Positions 8,714 to 17,765 are shown, numbered from the stretch's first letter. The stretch: DNA of 64,000 nt from Bacteroidia bacterium (GCA_023653095.1 JAMNXP010000007.1:47290-111289); one strand, 5' to 3'. The notes: a model not told the origin generated them from the letters alone. Translations and numbers: made by a program.

Positions 8714-9508
8714 ATGATGGACTTCCTTCAACAACTCAAATTTCGAAATGAACCGCTATTTTATTTCGGATGGATCTGCCTTGTAAGCGCCTTCATTTTT
8801 TTAGTCCTCGCAAGAACCACAAACACCCAAGTTTATGGCGTGAATGCATGGTATAAGCCCTTCAAGTTTGCAGCTTCTACCGTCACCTTTGCCTGGGCTA
8901 TGGCTTGGTACTGTCATTATTTGCCCAATTTTAATATCAAGATGTTCAATGCATCCGTTATTGTGTTGCTGGGCTTTGAAATTGTGTACATTGCTTTGCA
9001 AGCATCACGCGGACAATTGTCCCATTACAACATGAGCACCCCTTTTTATTCAGTGATGTATAGCCTGATGGCACTTGCCGCATCGCTGGTGACCATCTAT
9101 ACCGCTTATGTAGGAGTACTTTTTTTCAAAGGGACTTTCCCAGATTTATCAACCCATTACCTCTGGGCCATCAGATTGGGAATATTGATTTTTGTGATTT
9201 TTTCTTTCCAAGGATTTGCTATGGGATCACGACTCAATCATAGCGTGGGGGCTTTAAATGATAATTCAAATTGGTTTATCTTGGGTTGGAGCAAAACAGT
9301 AGGCGATCTGCGCGTGGCACATTTCATTGGAATGCACGCCTTGCAAGTCTTACCCTTACTTTCATTTTATGTTTTGCGAAACACCAAACTGACCCTATTG
9401 GTGTCCCTACTTTATGGAATTTTGGCTCTGCTCACCCTCATTCAAGCATTCAAAGGAAAGCCTTTGAAGTCAATGTCATTGAACTCAGAAACGAAAACAA
9501 CCTTATAA
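8714..9508 (+). CDS. Conserved multi-pass membrane protein, unknown function
   Basis: 264 residues with seven or so hydrophobic helices and short loops. Notable conserved-looking loop residues are 'NAWYKPFKFAASTVTF' near residue 44, 'QASRGQLSHYNMSTPFYS' near 96, and 'GDLRVAHFIGMHALQVLPL' near 196, which place histidines and charged residues at membrane boundaries. I do not know a family function. It is followed after 9 nt by a methyltransferase gene and appears to be in a four-gene operon running to 11804. Confidence 0.75.
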   Translation: MMDFLQQLKFRNEPLFYFGWICLVSAFIFLVLARTTNTQVYGVNAWYKPFKFAASTVTFAWAMAWYCHYLPNFNIKMFNASVIVLLGFEIVYIALQASRGQLSHYNMSTPFYSVMYSLMALAASLVTIYTAYVGVLFFKGTFPDLSTHYLWAIRLGILIFVIFSFQGFAMGSRLNHSVGALNDNSNWFILGWSKTVGDLRVAHFIGMHALQVLPLLSFYVLRNTKLTLLVSLLYGILALLTLIQAFKGKPLKSMSLNSETKTTL

Positions 9509-9517
9509 AAATATATT

Positions 9518-10447
9518 TTGAATTGCTCCGTCTGTCATTCCCCTAATCATAGCCCCTACATCCAAACCGGTCCCATGATGGTGGATGGCGATAAAAGCAA
9601 GAAATATAACTTCTTGAAATGCCTCAATTGTGAGACCATTTTTTTGGAAAATCCGTTGAACGAGGCTGAATTGGGAGAATTTTATCCCAGTAATTATCTT
9701 CCCTACCGTGGTGAATGGGCCTGGGGGAAATATTACCGAATGGTTCAAAAGCAAGACCTAAAACTCAATACACAACGAGTTAAACTGCTGGCTAAACACC
9801 TGTCTCTGAAAGAACATCCCCGGAAAATAAAAATATTGGATGTTGGCTGCGGCAAGCCCGATTTTCTGCATCAATTCAATCAAATGATTGATTCTGATTG
9901 CTTCGGGGTGGATTTTAAGGAGGCTCAATGGAATGATTCCAAGTACTCAAAACTACACTTGACCGAAGGTGATTGGACCCAACACAAACCTACTGAGCAA
10001 TACGATGCCATTACCGCTTGGCACTATTTGGAACACGATTATCATCCCACCAAAACCATCGAAAAGTGCTTTGAATTGCTGAAGCCCGGGGGAGTTTTAG
10101 TCATTGAGGTGCCCATGTATCAAGGACTTTTGGCGAAAATTCAAAAACAATATTGGCAAGGTTGGCACACCCCTCGACACATCAATTTGTTCAGTTTTAA
10201 ATCATGGAAGTTGCTTTTTCCTAGCTCTGATTGGACCATTTTAGATCATCACAAGTACGGTACACTAGACCCGTTTATTCTGTGGTGGCTAGGTAGAGCT
10301 GAAAAGAAAAACCTTCCTTGGAAAGCCGATTTTGAGGGTCGATTTTTGGGTTTGGCGCTCTTGAAAGGGCTCACATGGCCGTTTTTTGCCCTTCAGAAGG
10401 TGCTTCCTTTAGGAATTCAAACCGTAGTAGTTCAAAAATGCAAGTAA
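9518..10447 (+). CDS. Class I SAM-dependent methyltransferase with N-terminal zinc-ribbon-like motif
   Basis: 309 residues. N-terminal cysteine pairs C3-x2-C6 and C35-x2-C38 form a possible zinc ribbon, common in sugar or glycan C-methyltransferase-like proteins of Bacteroidota. Motif I of the Rossmann fold is 'ILDVGCGKPDFL' near residue 106, and the later 'YDAITAWHYLEH' and 'LKPGGVLVIEVP' match post-motifs II and III. The start is TTG at 9518, leading straight into MNCSVC. The stop overlaps the next gene by 10 nt (ATG at 10438). The substrate is unknown; the operon holds no obvious pathway enzyme to name it. Confidence 0.83.
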   Translation: MNCSVCHSPNHSPYIQTGPMMVDGDKSKKYNFLKCLNCETIFLENPLNEAELGEFYPSNYLPYRGEWAWGKYYRMVQKQDLKLNTQRVKLLAKHLSLKEHPRKIKILDVGCGKPDFLHQFNQMIDSDCFGVDFKEAQWNDSKYSKLHLTEGDWTQHKPTEQYDAITAWHYLEHDYHPTKTIEKCFELLKPGGVLVIEVPMYQGLLAKIQKQYWQGWHTPRHINLFSFKSWKLLFPSSDWTILDHHKYGTLDPFILWWLGRAEKKNLPWKADFEGRFLGLALLKGLTWPFFALQKVLPLGIQTVVVQKCK

Positions 10448-11106
10448 CCACGGTCATACTGTTTGATTTGAAAGGCAGTTTCAATCAATTTTGGGGATTC
10501 GCACAAGTTCCTTTGGCGGGATTTTTAACCCGTAAAATTCCTGGACTCACCTTTTTTAAATCGATGGGGTCTGGAAGTGCAGGTGGTTTCGGGGCTTGGC
10601 CCAGTTTCAGCAAATATGCTTGGTTGATGGTTTGGGAAGATCAATCGCAGGCAGATGCATTTTTTGCGAAAAATACCTATTTCAAGAGCTACCAAAAGCG
10701 CTGTTCAAGTACCCAAATTTTGTATCTCCGAAACATCATGTCGCACGGTAAATGGTCTGGGGTAAATCCATTTGTGGCGGCTGACGGTGCTTCTGATAAC
10801 GCTAAAGTGGTGGTTCTCACCAGGGCGCGCATCAGGTTTTATAAGCTTTGGGATTTCTGGCAAAAAGTGGGAACCACGGCCAAAGATCTGTACCAATTCG
10901 ATGAGTTGGAGTTCGCCATTGGAGTGGGGGAATTGCCCTTGATTCAGCAGGCTACGGTCAGCATTTGGACCAATATGGATGCCGTTAAACGCTATGCCTA
11001 CCAGCACGAAGCCCACAAAAATGTGATTCAATTGACCCGCAAAAACAATTGGTACAGCGAAGAGTTGTTTGCCCGATTTTACCTTGAAAGAAAAGAATCA
11101 TTATGA
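10438..11106 (+). CDS. Spheroidene monooxygenase (CrtA)-like protein
   Basis: 222 residues starting at ATG 10438 (MQVTTVILFDLKGS); a longer reading frame exists upstream but lies inside the preceding methyltransferase gene. The segments 'WGFAQVPLAGFLTRKIPGLTFFK', 'GSAGGFGAWPSFSKYAWL' and 'ATVSIWTNMDAVKRYAYQHEAH' are typical of CrtA-like proteins, a family named for carotenoid oxidation in phototrophs and widespread in non-phototrophic Bacteroidota, where the role is not established. There is no carotenoid gene in this window. Overlaps on both sides (10 nt and ATGA) show tight translational coupling. Confidence 0.75.
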   Translation: MQVTTVILFDLKGSFNQFWGFAQVPLAGFLTRKIPGLTFFKSMGSGSAGGFGAWPSFSKYAWLMVWEDQSQADAFFAKNTYFKSYQKRCSSTQILYLRNIMSHGKWSGVNPFVAADGASDNAKVVVLTRARIRFYKLWDFWQKVGTTAKDLYQFDELEFAIGVGELPLIQQATVSIWTNMDAVKRYAYQHEAHKNVIQLTRKNNWYSEELFARFYLERKESL

Positions 11107-11804
11107 AAACCTTCCTCACCGCCCGTTGGGAAAACCTCATCATGGCCAACTACGCCGTTGACCCTGAAATCTTGAAGCCGTATTTGCCAAACGGCGTTGA
11201 ACTTGATTTTTTCGAAGGAAAAACCTACGTCAGTCTGGTGGGGTTTATGTTCAAGAAAACGCGAATTTTTGGGGTTCCGGTTCCTTTTTTGGGGACATTT
11301 GAAGAGGTAAACCTCAGATTTTACGTCAAACGACAAGACAGACGAGGAGTGGTCTTTATCAATGAATCTGTCCCCTACAAACCCGTGGCCTGGCTGGCCA
11401 ACAAGTTGTACAAGGAGCATTACATATCCATCCCCACAAAACATAGAATCACTCAGAGTCAAGGTCAAAAATACGTGGAATACCGTTGGAAAATCGCTTC
11501 TCAATGGAATCATTTGCAAGTGAAGGCCTCTTCAGATCAGCGTGAAATGCAGGAGGGCAGTTTGGAAGAATTTATCTTTGAACACTATTACGGCTATACC
11601 CGCGTTAGTGATACCGCCACCGAAGAATACAAAGTCAATCACCCGCGTTGGACCGTCAATACGGTTCAAGAGTTTGATTTGAACTGCGACTTTTTATCTA
11701 TGTACGGCTCCGACTTTGAGCATTTATCCGTCGCTCAACCCGATTCAGTCATCATCGCCGATGGCTCTTCCATCAGCGTTGATTGGAAGCGGAAGAGGTT
11801 GTAG
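11103..11804 (+). CDS. DUF2071 (YqjF-like) family protein
   Basis: 233 residues. The opening 'MKTFLTARWENLIMANYAVDPEILKPYLPNGVELDFFEGKTYVSLVGFMF' region has the DUF2071 layout (W..L....Y.V....L...LP.G.ELD...G..YVSLV.F), related in fold to acetoacetate decarboxylase. Further conserved parts are 'FEEVNLRFYVK' and 'FINESVPYKPVAWLANKLYKEHY'. No catalytic lysine assignment can be made. ATGA overlap with the CrtA-like gene makes this the last gene of the operon 8714-11804. Confidence 0.8.
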   Translation: MKTFLTARWENLIMANYAVDPEILKPYLPNGVELDFFEGKTYVSLVGFMFKKTRIFGVPVPFLGTFEEVNLRFYVKRQDRRGVVFINESVPYKPVAWLANKLYKEHYISIPTKHRITQSQGQKYVEYRWKIASQWNHLQVKASSDQREMQEGSLEEFIFEHYYGYTRVSDTATEEYKVNHPRWTVNTVQEFDLNCDFLSMYGSDFEHLSVAQPDSVIIADGSSISVDWKRKRL

Positions 11805-11816
11805 TAAGAGTAGTTA

Positions 11817-12920
11817 TTAAATTGGGATAGTCATTTCATACCGAGCGTTTCTGCCGCCGTGTTCAGTTTTTCGCAATACGCCTTTTTCTATTAAATCTTG
11901 GATATCTCTCAATGCTGTATCTGGTGAACATTTGCCCATTTTTGCCCATTTGGATGTATTTAATGCTCCGTCAAAGTCATCCAACAGTTTCTCTAAGATC
12001 TTTCTTTGTCTGTCGTTAAAAATGGTTCCAGTATGCTTTATCCAAAAGAGTTGTTTGGAAATGATTTTTTCCAATAGTTTTTCCGAATGTTCAATGGAAT
12101 TTAACAAGCAATTCAGGAACCACTCAATCCAAGGGGTAATATCTAAGGAGCTTTTTTGGGTGTTTTCTAAAATAGCATAATAGGAATTATGCTCTTTTCG
12201 AATTTGGGACGACATGCTGTAAAATCTGAATGACTGTCCATCAGAACGGGCCAACAATAAATCGCTCAAAGCTCTAGATAGCCTTCCGTTGCCATCCTCA
12301 AACGGATGTATGGTAACAAACCATAGGTGAGCTATGGCCGACATGAGAACAGGGTCTGTTTGCTTTTCGAGGTTGAACCAATCAATGAAAAGCTTCATTT
12401 CTTGGTCAATGCTGTGTGCTGGTGGAGCTTGAAAATGTACCTTCTCCTTTCCAAGTGCTCCTGATACCACTTGCATGGGTCCGGTTGAATCATCGCGCCA
12501 ATTGCCCGAAATGATTTTATACAATCCACTTTGTCCCGTTGGGAATAGAGCCGCATGCCATGATAGAAGACGTTCTTTGGACAGTTCTTGATCAAAATTT
12601 TTGGTGGCATCTATCATTACATCTACTATACCGTCTACATGCCTTTCGGAGTAAACCAGTCCAGGAATTTCCAATCCCAATCGCCTTGCAATAGATGACC
12701 TTACTTGATCCTTGTTGAGGATTTCACCTTCAATTTCGCTGGTTTTTAAAACCTCTTGTGTCAGTATTTCGAGATTAGCTTCGTTTCGAATATCAAATCC
12801 TAAGGTACTCATCTTTCCAATCAGCTGCCCTTGCTTATTTCTAACAATGGCTAATAGCGGAAGTAATGGTTCACTGTTCCATTGAAATGTGGGCCAATTT
12901 AACTGATTGTAGATGTACAT
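11817..12920 (-). CDS. Fic-domain protein with N-terminal inhibitory helix (DUF4172-Fic)
   Basis: 367 residues. The core motif HPFEDGNGR is intact at H205-R213, so AMP-transfer (or a related NTP-dependent modification) of a target hydroxyl is expected. An N-terminal DUF4172-like domain carries 'TSEIEG' at residues 60-65, which fits the (S/T)xxxE(G/N) self-inhibitory motif, making this a class II (self-inhibited) Fic protein. The last ~70 residues ('RQRKILEKLLDDFDG...KMGKCSPDTALRDIQDL') form a winged-helix-like DNA-binding tail. Immediately upstream lies a long inverted repeat that probably binds the tail for autoregulation. Target unknown. Confidence 0.88.
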   Translation of the reverse strand: MYIYNQLNWPTFQWNSEPLLPLLAIVRNKQGQLIGKMSTLGFDIRNEANLEILTQEVLKTSEIEGEILNKDQVRSSIARRLGLEIPGLVYSERHVDGIVDVMIDATKNFDQELSKERLLSWHAALFPTGQSGLYKIISGNWRDDSTGPMQVVSGALGKEKVHFQAPPAHSIDQEMKLFIDWFNLEKQTDPVLMSAIAHLWFVTIHPFEDGNGRLSRALSDLLLARSDGQSFRFYSMSSQIRKEHNSYYAILENTQKSSLDITPWIEWFLNCLLNSIEHSEKLLEKIISKQLFWIKHTGTIFNDRQRKILEKLLDDFDGALNTSKWAKMGKCSPDTALRDIQDLIEKGVLRKTEHGGRNARYEMTIPI

Positions 12921-12924
12921 GGCT

Positions 12925-13004
12925 GATTCTCCGCAAATTATGCGGTGAATATAGCAATTATTCGCCGCATGCGAAAATATTTACCGCAAATAATGCGGAG
13001 AATC
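12925..13004 (-). promoter_or_regulatory. Long inverted repeat upstream of Fic gene (operator candidate)
   Basis: Arms at 12925-12945 and 12984-13004 read as near-perfect inverted copies (GATTCTCCGCA... and ...TGCGGAGAATC). Each arm itself contains a CCGCA-N5-TGCGG palindrome, and a CGCATGCG palindrome sits between them at 12966-12973. All lie within 85 bp of the Fic ATG at 12920. This is the layout expected of cooperative operator sites for the Fic protein's own winged-helix tail; that link is inference. Confidence 0.6.
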
Positions 13005-13027
13005 AACGAAAATTCCCAAAAAATGCA

Positions 13028-13411
13028 TTAAATGCAAGTTTTGGGAATTCCATCCGTCAGCCGCTGCACCAGCATGTTCACCAAACGGCGGGAGAGCTCG
13101 CTCTTATGCCGCGCAAAAAAGTCAATCTCTTCCACGCTCATCAGTCCCAAAATCATGCCCATCAACACATTTCGAAGCACCATTTCTTTCTGCAACTTCA
13201 CCCTCACGAAGTTTTCCAAGTCTTTTTCTAGCGGGGGATATTTGGCTTCGCTGCTTTGGGACATAAAATACCTGAGCAACGCAGCGTGCTGAAATTTCAA
13301 AATGGGCCTTAAGCACTCATTCTGAAATTGCTCCAACTCCAGCGAGCTCCGCTCGACATCTAAGGGTATTTCCATTTCGCTGCGCAGAGCATACAATTGT
13401 TCAGTTCTCAT
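13028..13411 (-). CDS. Conserved hypothetical helical protein
   Basis: 127 residues, predicted mostly helical, with no signal peptide. Central features are 'FQNECLRPILKFQHAALLRYF' and 'FVRVKLQKEMVLRNVLMGMILGLMSVEEIDFF'. I have seen this type of short acidic/helical protein in Bacteroidota without a known function. It is a monocistronic unit between the Fic operator and the rmuC promoter region. ATG at 13411 has a TAACTTTA -7-like element 10 nt upstream. Confidence 0.65.
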   Translation of the reverse strand: MRTEQLYALRSEMEIPLDVERSSLELEQFQNECLRPILKFQHAALLRYFMSQSSEAKYPPLEKDLENFVRVKLQKEMVLRNVLMGMILGLMSVEEIDFFARHKSELSRRLVNMLVQRLTDGIPKTCI

Positions 13412-13459
13412 GATGGGAGGGTAAAGTTACGGAAGAATTCAATGAGAATTTTGGCTATT

Positions 13460-13497
13460 TACTTAGTCGCTTACTTAGTCGTTACTTAGTCGCTTAC
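13460..13497. repeat. Short tandem repeat (TTACTTAGTCG, three copies)
   Basis: Three adjacent copies of TTACTTAGTCG(C), one base shorter in the middle copy, in the gap between 13411 and rmuC. Probably a slippage product; no other role is visible. Confidence 0.6.
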
Positions 13498-13646
13498 CTC
13501 GTAATAGGAACGAATCACCTTGGTGTTGTGAATTCAGAATTGGGTAATTTGACATTGAATTATTCTGAATTTATGTGCTTCAGGTATTCAACAAAATGCC
13601 AATATTTATTCCTAATTTCACTGTTATTCAATTTCACACTTATCTG

Positions 13647-14921
13647 ATGGAAATACTGCTTTATTTAAATTTAGGATTGGGCGTCTTGGGGATTTTTTTG
13701 ATGTTTGCCTTACGGGGGAAGGGGACTAACGATCTGCCTGAACTTCGACAGAAAGTCATCGAACTTCAGAATAGTCTCGCCAAAATTGAGGGCAATCTCA
13801 AGGACGACTTTAGAATGAACCGAGAAGAAAATGCGTCCCTCGGAAAAACCAACCGGGAAGAATTGAATAAGGCCATTGCAGATTTTCGGAGGGAAATTTT
13901 GGGTGCGGTTCAAAGTATGACCCATCAAAACAATGGGGCTCTTGATAAGCTGAACCAGACCCTCGAGAAAAACGTGGGTAGCCTGATTGAGAAAAATGAA
14001 GCCAAACTGGATCTGATTCGGTCTGCGGTGGAAGAAAAATTGGAGAAAACCCTCAGCGAACGCTTGGGACAAAGTTTCGAGACCGTAGGAAAGCAACTCA
14101 TTGAGGTTCAGCGCGGTCTCGGCGAAATGCAAACCATTGCCCAGGACGTGGGCGGTCTGAAAAAGGTTCTTAGCAACGTGAAACTACGGGGTGGGGTAGG
14201 TGAGGTTCAGCTGGCCATGCTGCTCGAGCAAATTCTGGCGCCATCGCAATACGATGCCAACGTCAAAACCAAATTGGGTAGTTCTGAGCCGGTGGAATTT
14301 GCCATCAAACTACCTGGAAAAAGCGAAGACGAAAGTAGTTTTGTTTACCTGCCCATCGATGCGAAATTTCCGAAAGATACATACGAACATCTGCTGACGG
14401 CCTATGAAAATGCCGTTCCTGAAGAGATTGAAGCGGCTTCCAAAAACTTGGAAAGTACCATCAAAAAGATGGCCAAAGACATCCGCGATAAATACGTGGA
14501 TCCGCCAAATACCACCGACTTTGCTATCCTCTTTTTGCCCTTCGAAAGCATTTATGCTGAAGTAATTAGGCGCAGTGCGCTAGTAGATCAGCTCCGCGAT
14601 GAATTCAAAATAACCGTTGCTGGTCCCACCACCTTAGTAGCCATTTTGAACAGTTTGCAAATGGGCTTCCGCACGCTCGCACTCCAAAAACGAAGCAGCG
14701 AAGTGTGGCAAGTACTGGGCGCCGTAAAGTCGGAATTCGAAAAGTTCGGCGGCCTGCTCGAAAAGGCGCAAAAGAACATCCAAACTGGCCTCGGTCAACT
14801 AGACGACGTGGTGGGCAAGCGCACGAATGCCATCAATCGCAGGCTCAAAGACGTACAATCATTGCCGCTCGCTGAACCCAATAACGTATTCGAAGAGGTT
14901 TTACCCGATGATGAGGTATGA
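13647..14921 (+). CDS. rmuC: DNA recombination protein RmuC family
   Basis: 424 residues from ATG 13647 (MEILLYLNLGLGVLG); longer in-frame starts at 13575 and 13596 exist but would put a non-family extension before the membrane helix. Layout fits RmuC: one N-terminal transmembrane helix, a long coiled coil (about residues 25-150, heptads around 'KIEGNLKDDFRMNREENASL' and 'EKNVGSLIEKNEAKL'), then the RmuC nuclease-like domain with 'LRGGVGEVQLAMLLEQIL', 'LPIDAKFPKDTYEHLL' (PD-(D/E)XK-type Asp...Lys) and 'FLPFESIYAEV'. RmuC limits inverted-repeat-mediated DNA rearrangement, which is worth noting in a repeat-rich region. It is a single gene. Confidence 0.9.
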   Translation: MEILLYLNLGLGVLGIFLMFALRGKGTNDLPELRQKVIELQNSLAKIEGNLKDDFRMNREENASLGKTNREELNKAIADFRREILGAVQSMTHQNNGALDKLNQTLEKNVGSLIEKNEAKLDLIRSAVEEKLEKTLSERLGQSFETVGKQLIEVQRGLGEMQTIAQDVGGLKKVLSNVKLRGGVGEVQLAMLLEQILAPSQYDANVKTKLGSSEPVEFAIKLPGKSEDESSFVYLPIDAKFPKDTYEHLLTAYENAVPEEIEAASKNLESTIKKMAKDIRDKYVDPPNTTDFAILFLPFESIYAEVIRRSALVDQLRDEFKITVAGPTTLVAILNSLQMGFRTLALQKRSSEVWQVLGAVKSEFEKFGGLLEKAQKNIQTGLGQLDDVVGKRTNAINRRLKDVQSLPLAEPNNVFEEVLPDDEV

Positions 14922-14934
14922 TCGCTTCGCTGAT

Positions 14935-15108
14935 CGCTGCGCGGATCGTTAAGAGTGAAGAGTTAAGAGTTTAGAGGGGAGAGTTTAGAGGGCTGTCCGC
15001 TGACCGCTGCGCTTGAGACTTTGTGACTCACGCTTCGCTAAGACTTGGCGCCTCTGGCGCTGCTGCCCGCCGATGGCTGACGGCTGATCACCGATCACCG
15101 AAATCCGA
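14935..15108. repeat. Degenerate short-repeat intergenic region
   Basis: This 170-bp gap is made of imperfect short repeats, including 'GATCGCT', 'AAGAGTTAAGAGTTTAGAGG' and 'GATCACCGATCACCG'. The last is the reverse complement of repeats at 39290-39310, so both loci carry the same repeat family in opposite orientation. No gene is seen. Confidence 0.6.
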
Positions 15109-16023
15109 TCACCGATTCTCATAAAAATTCCCCACCACCGTCCTCACCCTTACCCCCTCAATCAACATCGTGCCCTTCCTCCGGTCTCCAGAATAATACG
15201 ACGTGTTCCCAAACAACTTCTCGTATGTCACCGCCTCAAACGTGCACGTCTTTCCCGATGCCGATAAACTTACCAACCGCAACTGGTCAGAAAACTGAAA
15301 TTCGCCTACCTTATAACGAATCCTGCGCGGACGTCGGTCGTCAAAGCTGATGGTGTTGCCCGCCAAGAATGACAATATCCGAACCTCATGAATCTGCTCC
15401 CGGAGCGACTTCAACTCCCCATCCAAATCAAGCAGTTCCATGTTGATCCTGATGATCTGCACCTGCAAATCGCTGCGCAGCGACTCCCGCTCGCGGTTCC
15501 ACCGAACCATATACGGCACCAGCGACTCCATCTCTCCGAAAACATGATTCACCTTGAACAAATCATCCTTGTCCAGCCGGTAACACCGAAGATGGAAATC
15601 ATGAATATCAATGTCCTCAAACTCATCGTTCGGCTCAATGTCAAAGGTGTGATTTTCCATAAAATACCTCAGTGTAATGATTGATCGGTAGGTGCTCAAG
15701 TGAAATTTACCGTCCTCGTGCTCACCGCCATACACGCCCATGCCGTGCACCAGTTCCACCAATTCCATCGATGCCGCTTCCGATACCTCCTCAAACCACC
15801 TGTTTTCGAACTCCTTCATCTGCTCTTTCAGCCCATACAGCAGCAACTTCGCCCGCTGCTCCCGCTCTCGCTTTTTCCGCTTCACCTCTGATTGCAGCTG
15901 CCAAATCTGCATATCAAATTCATTAATGCCACCCGAAATTTCGGCTTCCACGCTCACCATACCGCCCATTTTTTCGGGGGACGTTTTTTCGGGGGACGTT
16001 TCTACAATTTCTGTATTCCTCAT
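15109..16023 (-). CDS. Coiled-coil protein of unknown function
   Basis: 304 residues from ATG 16023 (MRNTEIVETSPEK); an ATG at 16050 would add nine residues but would place the -7 box GATCTTTG (16028-16035) inside the gene, so I prefer 16023, leaderless. Residues ~35-80 and ~190-235 are highly charged helices ('LQSEVKRKKREREQRAKLLL', 'MELLDLDGELKSLREQIHEV') with heptad spacing. The C-terminal ~80 residues are beta-rich ('RRIRYKVGEFQFSDQLRLVSL...'), suggesting a small fold after the coiled coil. The codons near the start contain two copies of the TCCCCCGAAAAA motif that recurs in the window. No family recognised. Confidence 0.65.
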   Translation of the reverse strand: MRNTEIVETSPEKTSPEKMGGMVSVEAEISGGINEFDMQIWQLQSEVKRKKREREQRAKLLLYGLKEQMKEFENRWFEEVSEAASMELVELVHGMGVYGGEHEDGKFHLSTYRSIITLRYFMENHTFDIEPNDEFEDIDIHDFHLRCYRLDKDDLFKVNHVFGEMESLVPYMVRWNRERESLRSDLQVQIIRINMELLDLDGELKSLREQIHEVRILSFLAGNTISFDDRRPRRIRYKVGEFQFSDQLRLVSLSASGKTCTFEAVTYEKLFGNTSYYSGDRRKGTMLIEGVRVRTVVGNFYENR

Positions 16024-16056
16024 ACCACAAAGATCACCATCACCAATCAAATGAAA

Positions 16057-16074
16057 TATTGCACAAGTGCAATA
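16057..16074. promoter_or_regulatory. Inverted repeat TATTGCAC-aa-GTGCAATA
   Basis: A perfect 8-bp-arm palindrome lies between the divergent coiled-coil gene (start 16023) and the ATPase repeats. It is about 35 bp upstream of the coiled-coil ATG, at the place of its -33 region, so operator use is plausible. Confidence 0.45.
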
Positions 16075-16094
16075 AAATGATGCACTTTATTCCG

Positions 16095-16193
16095 TTACCC
16101 CCTTTTTATGACAAATTCCTCGAAAAATTACCCCTATTTTATGACAAAAATCGCAAATAATTACCCCTATTTTATGCAGAAGTATTGAAAATC
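16095..16193 (+). repeat. Three 33-bp direct repeats upstream of DUF4143 ATPase
   Basis: Copies begin at 16095, 16128 and 16161, an exact 33-bp period. Each opens TTACCCC(T)nTTTTATG(ACAAA) and continues in a less conserved A-rich half. The third ends about 14 nt before the ATPase ATG. The other DUF4143 ATPase gene has the same arrangement (34678, 34711, 34744) with a related unit. Confidence 0.8.
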
Positions 16194-16206
16194 AATATAT
16201 TTGAAT

Positions 16207-17568
16207 ATGATTTCACCCTTCAAGCGAAATATAGAGACCGATTTACATGCTTGGAAGAATTCAACCCCTAGGAAACCTTTGATTCTGAGAGGTGCTAGAC
16301 AAGTTGGTAAAACCTCTGTGGTATTTCAATTCGCTAAGGAATTTGATTTTTTCATTCCCTTAAATCTTGAGGATGTTAGAGATTTGAACATCTTCAAAAA
16401 CTACCCACAAATCGATGACCTCATCGAATATCTCTTTTATTTCCATAGTATACCTAAAGAAAAAAGAAACCAAACCTTACTGTTTATTGACGAAATTCAA
16501 GCATTTCCCGATGCGGTAAATTTACTTCGTTTCTTTTATGAACGTTACCCAGAACTCGCTGTAATTGCAGCAGGATCCACCCTTGAAACACTGTTGAATA
16601 GAAAAGCAACTTATCCGGTAGGTCGTGTTGAATACATGGTTTTGAGACCCGTTTCATTTTCGGAATTCTTGCGGGCTATAAACGAAGAAAAACTCCATAA
16701 AGCGTTGTATGAATTCCCCATAAATCCTTTTGCGCATCAAGAATTAATAGATTGGTTTCACATTTACGCAACCATAGGAGGTATGCCCGAAATAGTCAAT
16801 CAATACCGCCAAACTAGGGACTTAACCACTTTGAATTCAATTTACGAATCTCTCATCACCAGTTATTTGGAAGATGCCGATAAATATGCATCCAGTCAAA
16901 ATCAATCCAATTATTTGAGACACGCCATAAAAGGGAGTTTGTTCGAGGCCGGAAAGAGAATAAAGTTTGAGGGATTCTGGTCTTCAAATTATGGTTCGCG
17001 AGAAATGAAAGAATCATTAACGCTTTTGGAAATGTCTTTTTTAGTAAGAATTGTTTACCCTACAGTAGAGACTCAATTTCCGTTTTCTCCCAGTTTCAGA
17101 AAATCTCCTCGCTTGCAATTTTTGGATACTGGGCTCATCAATTACAGTCAAGGCACGCAGAAAAACCTCTTTAAAAATTCGAATTTTGCAAAAGAATATG
17201 GCGGTAAAATCATTGAACATATTGTTGGGCAAGAACTCATTTCTACCCAAAAAGACACCTTTAACCCACTGTTGTTTTGGGTAAAAGACAAAAATGGATC
17301 TTCAGCTGAATTGGATTACCTATATAAATCGCGAGATTCAATGATTCCGATAGAAGTTAAATCAGGCAGCGTTGGAAAGTTGAAGTCACTTTTAATGTAC
17401 ATGGAGCAATGTCCAACAAACAAAGCCATCCGATTATCAAAGAACACCTACAATATAGAATCCATAACCCTGCCTTCCGGAAAGAATTTCACGCTCATCA
17501 ATTTGCCCTATTACTTAGCAGGGCAGGTGGAAATGTACTGGAATAATTCCACAAATGAGACCTTGTAA
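16207..17568 (+). CDS. AAA+ ATPase with DUF4143 C-terminal domain
   Basis: 453 residues from ATG 16207. Walker A 'GARQVGKTS' at residues 29-37, Walker B 'LLFIDEIQ' at 91-98, sensor-like 'IAAGSTLE' near 120, and 'LRPVSFSEFLRA' are the usual pattern of this family. The C-terminal DUF4143 region has 'AELDYLY...MIPIEVKSG' (about residues 366-386), a PD-(D/E)XK nuclease-type core. Members are common in many copies in Bacteroidota; cellular role is not established. It stands alone, behind the triple 33-bp repeat, and is about 40 percent similar by eye to the copy at 34786, so the two are paralogues. Confidence 0.87.
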   Translation: MISPFKRNIETDLHAWKNSTPRKPLILRGARQVGKTSVVFQFAKEFDFFIPLNLEDVRDLNIFKNYPQIDDLIEYLFYFHSIPKEKRNQTLLFIDEIQAFPDAVNLLRFFYERYPELAVIAAGSTLETLLNRKATYPVGRVEYMVLRPVSFSEFLRAINEEKLHKALYEFPINPFAHQELIDWFHIYATIGGMPEIVNQYRQTRDLTTLNSIYESLITSYLEDADKYASSQNQSNYLRHAIKGSLFEAGKRIKFEGFWSSNYGSREMKESLTLLEMSFLVRIVYPTVETQFPFSPSFRKSPRLQFLDTGLINYSQGTQKNLFKNSNFAKEYGGKIIEHIVGQELISTQKDTFNPLLFWVKDKNGSSAELDYLYKSRDSMIPIEVKSGSVGKLKSLLMYMEQCPTNKAIRLSKNTYNIESITLPSGKNFTLINLPYYLAGQVEMYWNNSTNETL

Positions 17569-17765
17569 GAGCACCGAATTAACATCAATCTAATCGAGCT
17601 CTGATCGTATTTGTCGCCGCTCCATGCACTTTGTCAGCGAAAAGTCAAATGTTGGAAGTCTGAAAAAAAACATTGAATTATAATTCAATATAAATAAGGG
17701 GCGATTTGGGGGAGTGGCAGAACTCTGTTTTTGGATTAATGTTGCAAGCCAAAAGGAAAAAAAGT

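Noticed and set aside
10375..10437. Longer start for the CrtA-like gene
   Set aside because: This part lies within the methyltransferase gene, and the family sequence begins at MQVTTVILFDLKG (10438).
15681..16054. Pro/Ser/Ala/Arg-rich plus-strand frames
   Set aside because: Shadows of the coiled-coil gene on the minus strand; composition is an artefact of its Glu/Arg codons.
16095..16200. Transposon end or attachment site
   Set aside because: The 33-bp units are direct tandem repeats next to the ATPase ATG with no matching copy on the far side of the gene.
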